DNA of 64,000 nt from Hippophae tibetana (GCA_037013495.1 CM072802.1:49961275-50025274); one strand, 5' to 3'; shown: positions 22,001 to 34,192, numbered from the stretch's first letter. Translations and numbers: made by a program. The notes: generated by a model from the letters alone, not told the origin.

Positions 22001-22670
22001 AAAAAAAAGTAAAATTATAAAAAAATTTAAAAATAGAAAAAGATGAGTATAATATTGATAACATGCAATACGTATTGGTGACTAGTATCTTTGAAAATTA
22101 TAAAGTTAAATATGCATATAAATTGATATGTTTAATATATATTGAGATTTCTTAAAATAAAGTTTATACGTACATGTTCATCTCTAAATGAAATCCTGAC
22201 AGATTAGCCACTTGAATTAATGCATTCTTCCAGGTGTCCAATACTTGTTTGTTTAGCTTAAAAACTTCTTCATATTTGTGAAATATTTCTTGAAAAGGTC
22301 CTGTTTGATTTCGAACATGAAAAGGATCAACATGGAAAAAGATTGGAAGAACAATTTGTCTATATTTATCTTTGCATTTAATGATATGAACAAGTTCGTC
22401 CAAACACCATCTTGAAGAAGCATAGTTTTTAGACATAACAACAACCGCACACCTTGAGGCTGCAATGGCTTTAGGTAGTTCTAGCGATATGTTTTTGCCT
22501 TTCTCAAGTCTACGATCATCTAAGAAGGTGTATATTCCCTTCTGGCACAAAGCGTTGTGAAGATGACTAGTAAAGTTATTACGCGTGTCCTTTCCTCTAA
22601 AACTTAAGAAAACATCGTATTTCATTCGAGGAGGAGCTTGAAAGGAGGAGGAGGAGGAGGAGGATGCCAT
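15621..22670 (-). CDS. TIR-NBS-LRR (TNL) disease-resistance-type protein, four exons
   Basis: Intracellular immune receptor class: the TIR domain signals through NAD+ cleavage, the NB-ARC domain binds ADP/ATP, and the LRR senses. My model joins exons 22174-22670, 16652-17783, 16233-16544 and 15621-16082. All three introns have GT...AG ends and the phases agree (2, 0, 0). The sum is 2403 bp: 800 codons plus stop, with no internal stop. The protein has TIR at ~16-165, NB-ARC ~185-430, MHD at 500-502 and a short LRR part from ~600. Most TNLs are 1000-1300 residues, so the LRR is short. Intron 1 is 4390 bp and contains an antisense copia. The start is the first ATG, just before the poly-serine leader and TIR. 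Activity is unproven, but the frame is open throughout. Confidence 0.88.
16233..16544 (-). CDS. TNL exon 3: NB-LRR linker and first LRRs with poly-Asn tract
   Basis: Acceptor ATTAG at 16545, donor AAAG|GTAATT at 16232. Encodes residues 544-647. It holds typical TNL text such as MKQMRLLFID, ELIYIDWYRYPFLSLPSNF and LVELHLPSSKVQRLWDRGTK. Eight consecutive asparagines (residues 588-595) come from an AAT/ATT microsatellite at about 16389-16412 and sit where relatives have only a short loop. Confidence 0.85.
16652..17783 (-). CDS. TNL exon 2: NB-ARC domain
   Basis: Acceptor AAAAG at 17784. Encodes residues 166-543. All NB-ARC signatures are present: P-loop GLGGIGKTT (223-231), kinase-2 VVVVIDDVD with final D (about 302-310, TNL type), RNBS-B GSRIIITTRD (329-338), GGLPL (391-395), RNBS-D FLYIACFF (446-453), and MHDL (500-503). 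No key residue is missing. Donor CAG|GTAATT at 16651. Confidence 0.92.
18712..18862. repeat. 83-bp period direct repeat in TNL intron 1
   Basis: A 68-bp block beginning tcttttgcatatttaaaatt and ending ataagaatg occurs at 18712-18779 and again at 18795-18862. The copies look identical, so the duplication is young. Confidence 0.85.
20053..21071 (+). pseudogene. Copia gag remnant in intronic element
   Basis: Readable in shifting frames from ATG 20053. Landmarks are ELLIMVS, WDSYNHMILTWIWNTF, DAKSALVMLAKRYST, then LHQLRQEPGQSINDYYDQL, and a zinc-knuckle-like FCNYCKRHSHTIETCYRR near 20822-20875 (CxxCx4HxxxxC, nearly canonical). Stops, for example TAG near 20536 and TGA near 20390, break it. Confidence 0.78.
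21072..21545 (+). pseudogene. Copia RNase H C-terminus in intronic element
   Basis: Follows gag directly, showing a deletion of protease through RT. Landmarks are [62 protein letters not shown] and [10 protein letters not shown]. An in-frame TAG replaces the glutamine codon of CDNQS near 21326. It ends at TGA before the 3' LTR. Confidence 0.82.
22174..22670 (-). CDS. TNL exon 1: TIR domain
   Basis: Encodes residues 1-165 and two bases of codon 166. A run of seven serines (residues 3-9, a TCC-type microsatellite) precedes the TIR. TIR motifs are KYDVFLSFRGKDTRNNFTSHL, the ELPKAI helix, and SSRWCLDELVHI, where E92 aligns with the catalytic glutamate of plant TIR NADases. The donor is GTACGT, read leftward from 22173. 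Confidence 0.9.
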
Positions 22671-22970
22671 TAAGCTAGGATTAGTGTTTTTGCTTTATGA
22701 AATTAATGGTTTGGAACTGACAATTTCATTTTGTCAAAGATTGCATGTAAGAAATGTTATATAGTTGCTGCTTCACATATGGTTCAGTCCTTGTAGAGTA
22801 TTTATACTAATATTGTTTCATGTTTTTTTCTTTATTAAAAAGAAGTTGTATCAATAATATTCTTTTCTTCTCTTTTAATTTCACCAACTATGCCATTGTA
22901 TATGATATAATATAGTGGGGTTCAATCTTACTTTCTTTTTTTCTTTTTTTAATTCATTTGAGTGATTAAT
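22671..22970 (-). promoter_or_regulatory. TNL upstream region with TATA box
   Basis: On the minus strand TATAAATA lies at 22799-22806, about 130 bp upstream of the ATG, giving room for a 5' UTR of roughly 100 bp. No other element is evident. The sequence is pyrimidine-rich and AT-rich. Confidence 0.4.
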
Positions 22971-23214
22971 TAGGGTCCTTATGCTTATGCATATAGTAAA
23001 AGTGGTTTATGACATAATTAATTAACTTCAAAAAAATGTTGTCTGTTTAAAAAGTGGTTTCAAGTAAAGACACACATTGTTAGAAAGCACACAGGTGTTG
23101 TTTGAGCATTAAAAGCGCTCCTAACAAAAAAATTTATGTATGGTCCTGAAACGCTTTAATTTTTGTTGTCAAAAGCGTTTTTATAAATCCATAAGCATAA
23201 ATAAAAAGAGCCCT
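22971..23214. mobile_element. Possible MITE upstream of the TNL gene
   Basis: The ends form an imperfect inverted repeat: TAGGGTCCTTATGCTTATGCA at the left and, on the opposite strand, TAGGGCTC followed by TTTATGCTTATGG at the right. The block is about 244 bp and non-coding. No clean target duplication was found, so this stays tentative. Confidence 0.3.
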
Positions 23215-24299
23215 AGATTCAATCTCACTTGAAAAATTAAGCACTTTTTAGAATGTAAGAGATATGTCTAGCTATCAACACGTGTTATGGAATATTAACT
23301 TATGTGAAATTTTTGTGTTGTAACTAATTAGCTTGTTCTTTGCTTCGATTATAATATACAAGTTAAAAATCCACTCCATTAATTATGCATTAATTTCTTT
23401 TTTCTTTATCTTAGGATTAGATGCTTTTACCAATTCATACTTAATGAATAATAGAAGGGATAAATCCCTGTATATTATGAATTGTTCCTTTCTTCTTTTT
23501 CTTTAGCATAGTTATTCTCTTTTTCTAGAGTGAAGAATATGCACATTACCCAAACAATAAGCAATCTTAGAAATCATATGCTCCAATATAAAAATACTTA
23601 TTTTACACTAAAAATAAGAGTAAATAATTTTTTTACCATTAAATTTTGAAGATTGTTATATAAATAGCATCGAATTATGATTTGTTATTTCCTGATCATT
23701 AAACTTTATAAAATATTACAAAAATAACATTAGTATCAATCAGTTAATATGAGTTAACAATAAATTACACATATGTCGATGATATTTTTGTTATATTTAT
23801 AAAATTTAATGATATGTAAGTAATAAAAAAATTGATAACATAGTTGTAACATTTATAAAGTTTAATGATATAAAAGTAATAAACAAATCAAAATTTGATT
23901 ATATTTTTGTAACAATCTTCAACATTCGATTGTAAAAAAAACTATTTACTCATCATTGTATATTATTCATGAAATTGTTGTTATATAAAAATAAAAGAGA
24001 GGGTGAAAAAAATAGATTTTTGATATTATATAAAAATAAACTACATTAAATTTACATCCGAGAAAAATCTAACTCTAACCATGACAACATGTGCCTAATC
24101 TCTGACACTTCACGTACAAATTTTTAGGTATAATATTTATAAAATTATAGATAAATTACATACATAAAATATAATTATACTTTAATTGAATTTTAAACTT
24201 TAAGTTTTTAACACTTCATATCTCATAAAAATAATAATTTGAACAATTTTTTACTAAAATAATATATATAATATTCTTTTAATTGAAAATAATTAATAC

Positions 24300-24352
<53 letters not shown>

Positions 24353-26398
24353 CTTTATCATATATAAATCATAAATCTGTCCGAATTTATTGGTGACGTA
24401 ATTGGTAAATGATTATAATCTTGAAATGGTCCTATTTTTTTTCACAAATATAATTAATTTAAAAATAAAAAAATATGTAATAGTGTTTCGAGATGAATAT
24501 ATTAACCATGAGATTTTTTTTATCTACTTTGTATGTCTCGTGATTTGAAACAATGAAAGAACTAATCTTACTATTATATTATTAAATAAATCAAAATAAA
24601 AATCATATCTTAAGTGAGGGGTGACTCAAGGACTTTCATGGCATATGGCAAAACATAAGAAAATGGTGTCTTAAATATTTTTCATAAATTTAAAGTTCAT
24701 ATGTCTATTATAATTTATTAATAATATTATAGCGTTTACTTATCAATATAAATAATAATAATAATTGAAATAAAATAAAAAGTTTCAAAAACTATGTACC
24801 AATGAATAATAAAATTTTGAACCTTTTTTTGAAATAAAAAGTTTTTAACTTTAACAAGAGGAAGAGACTCGTATAAAAAATAGGGAAAGAGAGACTATTA
24901 AAAATGTTAAAAGATAGTTTTTACCTTCTTTCTTTTGGCTACATCATTTTTACCATATTTATTTGTTATTATTTTACATAATCTTAATTAATTAATTAAG
25001 AAAAATTAAAGATGATTATGTATAGTTATTTGGAAAATATAAGAGTTTTTTTCTTTATATAGTAAAACTCTAAGAGTAAACAATTATGATCTTTCTTATT
25101 ATTAGTTAATAACATATAAATTGTTATTTTCACGATTAATATTCATTAATAAAAAATTTATCCAATAATAATAACACTAACATAATTATTTATAAGTACA
25201 AAATAAACAATTCATACGTTATTGCTCAATTCTCTTTTTCACCAAGAACATTGTTTTGAATGGAATTCAAAGCTTCATACAGAAAATTATTATCGCCTTC
25301 CTCACCTTTAGTTGATCCACCAAGGAATGATTCAATAATCAAAGTTCCTACAATCGGTAAGCAAACGAAGGGAGTTACACTCAAGACTCATAAGATGTCA
25401 ATTCTTGCAACTACGTCTCATAAGTAATATATGTTTGTGAGTGCATCTTTATAATTGCAACTATTTTATCTGGAGAGAGAATCTTTTAAATGTCATTTTC
25501 GCATATTAACCAAAAGGATTCATTGATGGTTCATTACAAAAACTCAATCCATTTCTTGATAGTAATGATTACAAATTTGCTTCCTACTTGAATTCACTTT
25601 AACTTCCTTGTCAAGAGTTGAATTTATAGGTCGATTACACAAGGTATGAATGCAACCTTATACGGTTGTACTTCAAGAAGGCAATAATGGATGGCTTTAG
25701 GAGAGAAATTTATTAATTCTACTCAATCAAGAATTATGAAATTACGTGGATGATTGAAAATGTTAAAGAAGGTAGCTTTATTGTTGTTGATTCTAATTCC
25801 AAACATAATTATTGATTCTAATTAACCTAAATAATGCATAAACAATATATATATATATATATATCTTAAAACATATTAAACTAATGAATCAAAAAAATAT
25901 ATTAATACTAAGAATAAATATATGTTTACGTTCCTCCACATTTAATTCTTACATTGTCCACAATTATATATATTTATATGTAATGTGAAAAAATTACGTA
26001 AAAAGGAGTAGAAAATAAATATGATGAGTTGCTTTTCATAAGATATTTGATGCTATCAAGTATCTTGAAGTATAGGATGTCAAACTTTCAATTTATTAAT
26101 CCATTATTTATATCTTTGCACTTTGGTGGTAGTCACCTTTAAAACATATTAAACACATTATCTCTCACATCTATCTCTTTGTTATTATTAAGCTTGTTCC
26201 TAGTAAGAAAATGTTTCTTAAGATACTTCTTATATCATAGTTCTTCCTTAATATTTTTCATCAAAGATATATTTGAACTTTGGGAATTATCTCCAAATTT
26301 CCCTTTTATGATTCTACTTCATTGAATTATTGAACCTTTTGGAGAAAGATAAAGTATGGTCATAAGTGAAAAAGGAATGACAAGATGTTACCTTGGTG
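23215..26398. other. AT-rich spacer, no gene recognised
   Basis: Over 3 kb of AT-rich DNA with a (TA)n tract at 24303-24348 and another near 25846-25864. Short readable pieces at 25240-25800 have no family I can name. A 20-base match to the NLLEKD stretch of Athila RT occurs near 26334, too short to call. Confidence 0.5.
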
Positions 26399-27150
26399 TC
26401 ACGTTGGATTCTTTGGGGGAGGGGTGATAACCATTACCTCATTAGTAATCTTTTCTTCAAATTTATTTGTAGGGATTCTTTGAGATTCCTTTGGTTGCTT
26501 ACCACCTTTCAAAGTAATAGTATTGATGGCCTCCTTAGAGTTTGCAACTTTTTGAGATAGGAGCTCGAAAATTACCCATGCTAACATTTTGTTCATAGCT
26601 GTTATTGCTTAGTTAACTTATATTTCAATATTTATCCTTGCAATTTCTCATTCTTGCTAGAATTCCAAAGTGTTAGCAACTAGAGAATTGACTAAGTCCT
26701 CAAGAGACTTACCTTGAGCAGTTAGAGCAAGTTGTGTCATTGAGAATGTAAAGTTAGGTGTGATGTTGAAATAACTGGCTAGATGTCTATTTGAATAGCT
26801 GAGTTTATTTGATTTCACATTCATACATAATACATGTTAGAATATGTATCATACCTAATTGCATTCTTGATGTTCAAATCCACCCATAGTATTAAAGATC
26901 TCCTAATTACATTCTTGTGGTTCAAAGTAAGGTGCATGGAATTCATTAAATGTATGGTAAGTTATTGGTATATCATCTAACTATAATTATATTCAATATT
27001 TTAAGAAAAACAATTAAAAATTAAAAAAATCAAGAAAAAAATCAAAACTAAAACTAAAAGAAAAATAATGAAAAAAATAAGGGGACAAATGAAAAAATAA
27101 ATATTAAAAAAAGGCTTGGTATTAGAAAATATTGGAAAACAAAAAATAAA
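26399..27150 (-). pseudogene. Athila-like gag remnant (copy A)
   Basis: On the minus strand, ITLKGGKQPKES matches the NAITLRSGKQ signature near the end of Athila gag, and GKSLEDLVNSLVANTLEF (near 26680-26720) matches the block just upstream of it. An A-rich stretch at 27000-27150 (T-rich on the coding strand) resembles the leader before gag. Stops and gaps break the frame. Copy B lies at 29243-31050. Confidence 0.65.
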
Positions 27151-27599
27151 AGAAGCCAATATTGATGTTTGGGTACAAAATAATAAAATTTGATCCTATA
27201 TTTTATAGGTGTCTTTCTTTTATTCAATAAACTTATGAACTTTTGTTTGTTCTTTTTTCTTTCATTTGATTAAGCCAACAAGTCTTAACCTTATTACAAT
27301 TAAATGAAAGACCTTTTTTATTTTATGAAATAAGTTCAATGAGTGGAGATATGACTTTTAAGGAAAAGACTATGATGCTTGTTCTAGCTCTAGAAATAAG
27401 GTGATACTCCAAGGGAATGCACATAGGTTTTATTAGTTTAAATCACATGGTTTGACCATTGCTAATAGATACTACATCATAAATACACTTTGAGCATAAT
27501 TATTATAAAGTAGCTAGAGCGAATGGATGACTAAGGATAATATCAAACATTTATTAGAATTTAAAACCATAATATTGCCAAGCCACTGAGATGAAATAT

Positions 27600-27671
27600 C
27601 AAAAAACTTATTCTCTCTACTATGAGTATTGACTTTGCTCAAGGGCTAACAAAATTAGATGTAGGAGAGTC
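27600..27671 (+). other. Athila-type 3' end and polypurine tract
   Basis: ttgctcaagggctaacaaaa and gatgtaggagag precede an LTR start. The same wording (ttgctcaaggactagcaaaa) stands before the polypurine tract of the element at 12655. It marks the end of a plus-strand element whose body is otherwise lost. Confidence 0.55.
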
Positions 27672-29056
27672 TGATAAGTGGTAAATTATACCTATTTTTG
27701 GTTATTAATTCCTCCATATTTATACTTATTTTATTATTTTCATGTGTTAGAATTTTTTATTTTTTATTTTATGAGAAATTATGATTTTTTGGAAAAACAA
27801 TTGAAATTTTTATAGAATTTTTTAGATTAGGTGAATTATCTTATAAAGGCTTAAGGATGAACTTAGAAAGAAAAGCCCAATCAGTGTCCATACAGGCTGT
27901 TATGCCACATATCACCCAAAGAGTGGCACTGTATCATTTGTAGCTTTAACCAAACGCATACTACAAGGCGAGCTTGCACAATGTGCATGTGTTGCATGTT
28001 GCACAATATCATCTAACCATGTACAATGCGTGACTCTCACAGCCATCTTATGCGAGGTTTTCACTTTGGACGCATTCTGATGTATTTTGACCCATTTGAC
28101 CGGCGTTTTCTTTCTCTATGACACATGGCATAATTGATCTACTTTCATTTTACATCATCCAACGTTCCAGATTTAATCTGAGCCTAAAAACCTAATTTTC
28201 TCCACATAAAATACCTAAACAACATCCTATTTTTGAAGTGTAATTCAAGAAAAAAGGTTAAAGATTGATGTATCTCATTTGTTTGGTTTCATTTTCTCAT
28301 TAAAACAATAAGATTCTTGTTTTTTCTCTCTTAATATTTATGAATTATCTCCCTATCAAACTCACGAGTTAGCTAAATAATTTGTTGTGATTATGGGAAT
28401 TTCAAGCCCAAGACTATAATTTAATTGATTTAATCTCATGAATTATTTTAATTCCAATTCTGGAATTCTTGATGTATTTAATTTTATGTTTCAATTTCAA
28501 AATCTCTCATTTTATGAATTAGGTACTCTACTAATTTATTGCATGTATATATTTATTGCTAAATTATAATATTAGTATGTTATTGTTAATTTTTATAATT
28601 GAAGTGGCAAGTTGTTATTTTTAATTGCACTTAGGATTGAATGTTTAGGTTGAAGGTTATCAAAGGTTTTAATCTGACCTAATTTATATCATTTTTTTTA
28701 AATACAAGAAGGATTTTAAATTATTAATTTGATATGAGACTTCATTATTTAATTTTGATTCATAATATAGTTAGTTAAATTATAGGTTAGTGGTGAGGAT
28801 AGTGTAATTACATATCTCTTAATATTTTCTCTCAAAAATTGTGTTATCACTATATTCATTAGTATATTTATTTTTATTTTTGTCTTTTTCTCTAAAACAA
28901 CAAAACCCTAATTTTATTAATTATAATTAATTAACTAATGAATTAGTAATTAAGAGTAGATATTATTATCAATTTTATGAATACGACAACCCTTATTCTT
29001 AAATTACTTATCACTTGTATATGATCACATATAATTGCATGTTCTAAATTGTGTCA
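27672..29056 (+). repeat. Athila-like LTR, family 2 (copy A)
   Basis: Begins TGATAAGTGG after a polypurine-like tract and ends TTGTGTCA, followed by agttttttgtgttgttac, a decayed form of the tRNA-Asp-type primer region. Inverted copy B (31260-32270) and direct copy C (45905-46949) share long stretches, for example cttagaaagaaaagccyaat and tcaagaatt/ttgatrtrtttarttttatgtttcaatttcaaa. Having a PPT-like sequence on one side and a PBS-like sequence on the other suggests an LTR shared by two elements or recombination. Confidence 0.7.
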
Positions 29057-29133
29057 AGTTTTTTGTGTTGTTACAAATATGCAATACATGATCACTTTTT
29101 TACTTATTTTTACATTTCAAATATGCATGTATT

Positions 29134-29225
29134 TACATTGAAGACAACATAAGAATTAGGTTTGTGGAAGTGTAAACAAATCTGATGGGTTTCCTCCCAT
29201 AAAACACTTGGTTTAACATCCTCAT
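29134..29225. other. Juxtaposed Athila landmarks in opposite orientation
   Basis: 29134-29170 resembles the internal PPT-like block (tacattgaagacaacat, then aattaggtttgtggaag) on the plus strand. 29180-29225, read on the minus strand, is the post-integrase junction (accaagtgttttatgggagg). Their opposed orientation marks a rearrangement breakpoint. Confidence 0.5.
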
Positions 29226-29242
29226 TTGGACTTATTCAACTT

Positions 29243-31050
29243 TCATTCAAAATTGTTTTGACTGTCATTCGAGTACTTCATTGCTTCAAAGATATTGAAG
29301 CGAATTATCTCCCTATCAAACTCACGAGTTAGCACCTCACTATGCACATCAATCTTGGTACGAGTTGTTTTCATAAATAGTCTCCTCAATAGTAATGGCT
29401 CAAACATGGTGTAGGAATCATCACTCATGTCCAATACATAGAAGTCTACTGGGAAATATCTTTCATCCATCTACACTAAGATATCTTTAAAACACCCTTA
29501 GGATAGATGTTAGTTCCGTCAGCAAGTTGTATAATAATACATGTTTCGTTTAAAGAATCTAGATTCAGTGAAGCATGAATAATATAGGATATGACATTAA
29601 TGGATTCTCTTAAATATAGCATAGTTTTTTCAAGCAATTTATTACTATCCTTACCAGGATGGTGAAACTACTTTGGTCTTGACATTTGGGTGAGAGCTTT
29701 CTTTGTAACACTACGATATATCTTTTTCCCATACTTACCACTTCATTATCATTTAGCTTGTGTATAGTGGTCCATAGTTCCTTAAGAAATTTGGCATATT
29801 TAGGAACTTTCTTAATAGTATGTAGAAGTGGAATGTTTACTTGAACTTTTTGAAAAGTGTCCAAAATCGCTCTTTCATGTTCTTTTTTCTTTGGTTTTCT
29901 AAACTTGATATGAAAAGGAAAAATAGATTCATAAGTAGAAAGGAAAAGTTTGGATACTAGCTTTGGTACCACCTTAGCTTCTTATGAGATGGTCTTTTAT
30001 TCTTCAAGCTCTTTATTTTGGATAGTCTCCTCATTTAATTTGACATTTTTGGGGACTTATTTGGACTCTTCCAACTACTTGCCAATTTTCAAAGTAATGG
30101 CATTGACAATCTTCATAGGATTTATTACATTTTATGAAGGGAGCTTGCCAAATTTTTGTGTTTTTAATATTTCTATAATTATAGTTATTTGGCTCATTTG
30201 TGTCTTTAGGTTATGAATTGAAGCTTTCGTATGATGCTAAAATTTAGCATTGTTAGTGGCTAAAGAAATGATCAAGTCTTCTAGGGACTTACCTTGGGGC
30301 TGCTGAGGTGGTTGAGGGCTAGGTGGATATTACTGAGGTGGCCTAAGGTAGGTTGGTTATTTGAGGTTGTTTGATTATTGCTTAAATAAATTAGATTTGG
30401 ATGATCCCTTTATCTTACATTATAAGTGTTAGAATAAGGATCATATCTGGGGCTCTATGCTTGAAATTCTCCATTATCATTGACTTATTCATAGTTATTC
30501 TCTTGAAGAATATGACACATGTCAATAGGATGTACCGTTATAGAGCATATGCCACAAGCTTTAACTTGTCCAATAGCTAATTGTTGCACCAAAGAAGTGA
30601 GATTATTCAATTGTTGCTCAAGGTTGGAGCTAATTCTTACCTCAATTAACTTCTATGGATTATACTATATGCCAAACTATTGTGAATTGGTAGTCATGGT
30701 TGTAATCAAGAATCGTACTTCATTTGGTGTTTTATTTACTAATAACCTACTACTTGCCACATTAATCATGTTTCTCTGTGTGGGTGATAATCCTATTAGA
30801 TTGCATGATTCCACTAATGTGTTTTCTTATTGTGATGACTCTAAAAGCTGGGAAATACCTCTCAAGAAAATGCCTCTTCATCTCATTCTAGGTGATAATG
30901 GATTCATTCCTTTGAACTGTATCCCAAAGAGAATGAAAAGGCGTTCAGTTTGACTTATTCTTCAATAATTCATATCAATCTCATATTACATCAAACAATA
31001 TGGAATTCCTTCAAGTGTTTGTTTGATTATAATTATGTTCATATTGCATT
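29243..31050 (-). pseudogene. Athila-like gag-protease remnant (copy B)
   Basis: Read leftward: gag pieces with QQPQGKSLEDLI (near 30300), AITLKIGK (near 30100), then FQKVQVNIPLLHTIKKVPKYAKFLKELW and LQRKLSPKCQD (29610-29972), and protease-region text VDFYVLDM and RTKIDVHSEVLTREFDREIIRFNIFEAM (29243-29470). RT, RNase H and integrase are absent: the post-integrase junction comes immediately next. Multiple stops. It probably belongs with the minus-strand LTR at 31260-32270. Confidence 0.75.
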
Positions 31051-31259
31051 CAATTAGTTCTTAAGAAGCAAGAACCAAAAAGATAGGAAAATAAAGATGA
31101 AAAAATAAAAGAGAAAAAAGAAAATAATTACAATAACAATAATAATGAAATATAACTCAACATAGAAAATAAAATAAAATATAGAAATATAGAAATGATG
31201 AAATCAAAATAAATGAGAAAAAAATCAAATCTAAAAATAATAATAAGAAATTTTTAAAT

Positions 31260-32270
31260 CAATTCCCATCCATTGATAACCTATAACCTTTAATTTAAGT
31301 ATTTAATCATGATTGTAATTAAAATTCATAACTTGTTATTTCAAGTATATACTGATATTATAATATAGTAATATACATATATAAGCAATAACTTAGAAGG
31401 TTACCCTAATTCATAATATATAAGGTTTTGAAATTGAAACATAAAACTAAACATATCAAGAATTTAAGAATTAAAATTAAAATAATTTATCATATTAAAT
31501 TAATTAAATCATAATCTAGAACTTAAAATTCCCATAATTACAACGAATTGTTTAGTTATATTTAAAACTCAATACATCCAAAAAATACCTAAATAAATCA
31601 TAATTATTAAAAGAGAAAAGAGATAATAATCTAATTATTTTGATAAGAAAATGAAGTCAAATAGATCAAATACACCAATCTTTAACCTTGTTCTTAAATC
31701 GCCTTACAAAAATACTTCAAGAAAGCTCCAAAATAATTTTTCTCTCAAATTAAGTATTTGTGCTCAAATTAAATATAGACTATTAGATGATGTAAAATGG
31801 GCATAGATCCATTATGCCATATGCCATGGAGAGAAGAAAGATGATAAAACGAGTCAAAATGCATCAAAATATGTTCAAAGTGAAAACCACTCATATAGCG
31901 TGGTTGTGAGAGTTACGCACCGTATATGGCTAGACGGTATTATGCATTGTATAACACGTGCACCTTGAACAAGAATGGCTTGTGGTATGCATTTGGTTGG
32001 AGCTACTAACGAAGTTGTGACACACTCTATGGATTACACGTGGCATGTGATTTGTGGACATTAGGCTTTTCTTTCTAAGTTTATCATGAGATCTTTTTAA
32101 GTTAATCTACCTAATATAAAAAATTTCAAAAATATATATGAAAAAATTTCAAAATTTTTAAAACTTGTATTTTCTTATAAAATATAAAATAAATAATTAT
32201 AACACAAGAGAACTATAAAAAAATGTAAATGTGAGAGAGTAATAACTAAAAAAATGTGTAACTTATTACA
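31260..32270 (-). repeat. Athila-like LTR, family 2 (inverted copy B)
   Basis: The reverse complement aligns with 27672-28700 over about 1 kb, including the parts around acttagaaagaaaagcc, gcgtggttgtgagag versus gcgtgactctcacag, and ggttaaagattgrtgtat. The U5 end is missing and runs into an A-rich stretch (31050-31255). It forms a large diverged inverted repeat with copy A. Confidence 0.7.
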
Positions 32271-34192
32271 TTATAGTTCTAAGTCAAGTAATAATAAACA
32301 TGAATGGAGTTTTCATGAGTTTATTAAGCAATGATGTTGGTTCAAGTAATTCTCATCATAATCGGCTCAAATGGTGGTATCAAATATAATTTCAATTAAA
32401 AAATAAAAATGTTTTGCAATGACTATATCAAAGGTTTTAGAATTAAAAGAGCAATTTTTTATGAGTGTAAAACTTTAGCTGCATTTATGATGCCTCTACT
32501 TTTCACCTAATTTTTTACACTACTTTATCATAACGATTAGGATTAAAAGGATTAAATTTTTTCTCAAATCCTCTGTAAATCTCACCTGTTAAAATATAAT
32601 AATATAGTATATTATGTAATATACAAATTAGATATGGACAAAAATAAAATCATTTTTTTATCAAATTATTATTATTGTGGCTTGTGATTGAGTCATTACT
32701 CCATAAACATATTATAAAATGTACTTCATTTACAACATAAATACCTATATTCAAATTCATCAAATAAAATGTTACTGAGTTAGGGATATAAATTTGTTCT
32801 GTAAGAATTGAGATTTATAAAAAAAAAAAAAAATTAATTTTAATACCGATGAAGAATGCCCCATTGGAAGACAGGGTGAAGTCGGGAATTACACTCACTG
32901 TCCTGCCTATCTCCCTATCCTTATTTTCTTAAAATTTGTTTTGAAATATATTATATATTTATATAATTTTATAATTAAATAAAAAAAATTGATTAAAAAT
33001 AATATTTTATCAATAAATAAATATTTTAATTATAAAAAATTTAATATTATAATATATTAAATATAAATTATTATAATAATTATTTAACATAATATAAATA
33101 ATTTAATTATACCAATCATTTATACTTTAAATTTGAATTTTTTAAATTTAATCATTTAATGAATAAATATATTTAAGATTTCATATCTGCTTAAGCTAAC
33201 GAAGATTTAATTTTATAATTTATTTAATAATATAGAATCTCCCATATTCATAATAAAAGGAAAAAAAAAAACCTCAAGTGGAAAATCTTCAACCATGTTC
33301 CACAATATTTAAATAAAAGATGAAAATAACCTTACTTTTCCTACTCTGTATTGCTCGCCCGATTGACATCCTTTTAATGATGAATATGATAGGATGTTAA
33401 GTTTCATAAGTGGCTCAGTTAAGGGTTCATATAAGCTCTGAAATGCATAAAAGATATTATTATTTTTCATTTCACTGGATCCAGTTTTAGAAATTATTGT
33501 ACTATGAACACATTTAGTTAAAGGCATATTCCACTTTCCAAATTCCAACTATGCAATTGCATTGTTTATCCTAATAATGGCCCAACTTTTTACAATATTT
33601 TTGACATTTCTTTATCTAAACGGTTGAGATTTATAAGTGGTGTAGCGAGCTTTCTTTTTGGAGTTGGTAGCATTAGTTATTTAGGGAGCAATTGAGACTT
33701 CTGGGTTACTAAAGGTCAAGCAAGTCACGGCCATACTTGGGGTTCAGAGAATTTGTCTTCTCTGATCATTCAAGTAGCTTGATTTTATTTAGTGAATGGT
33801 TGTTAAATGGGAATCAGATTGAAGTTGGAATCAATGCATTTAGATCTACTCTGTTCAAAATAATGAGCCGGTGTATACAATTCATAGAATTATGAGGTCT
33901 ATGTTATGTTACCTAAAACCTTTTAGGACATGGATGTCTTAAAAATTTCGTAGATATTGGGTTTTAGATACACCTATTTTTCTTAATTTTTCTAGGTTTC
34001 AATCAATTTGGACTATCGAGTGCCCACGCTCATGTCTTGTCTGTTAGTAAAAAACTTATAAACTCATCTATATTATCATATTGTTTCAATGTATATCTAA
34101 TTTGTCTATACCTCCAACAATTTCTGTACACTTCCAACTGTTTAGTCAAATTTTCTTTTTCACTACAACATATTGGAAATGACAAGTATAAC
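32271..34192. other. Spacer upstream of the GBSS fragment
   Basis: AT-rich to 33550, with an A14 run near 32820. The part 33550-34190 is less AT-biased and could be ancestral 5' UTR or 5' intron of the starch synthase gene, but I recognise no exon or promoter element in it. Confidence 0.4.

Noticed and set aside
26330..26400. Possible plus-strand RT scrap (NLLEKD)
   Set aside because: Only about 20 bases of similarity and opposed to the minus-strand gag next to it.
33309..33548. 79-codon minus-strand ORF near the GBSS fragment
   Set aside because: No match to starch synthase or another family that I can see.
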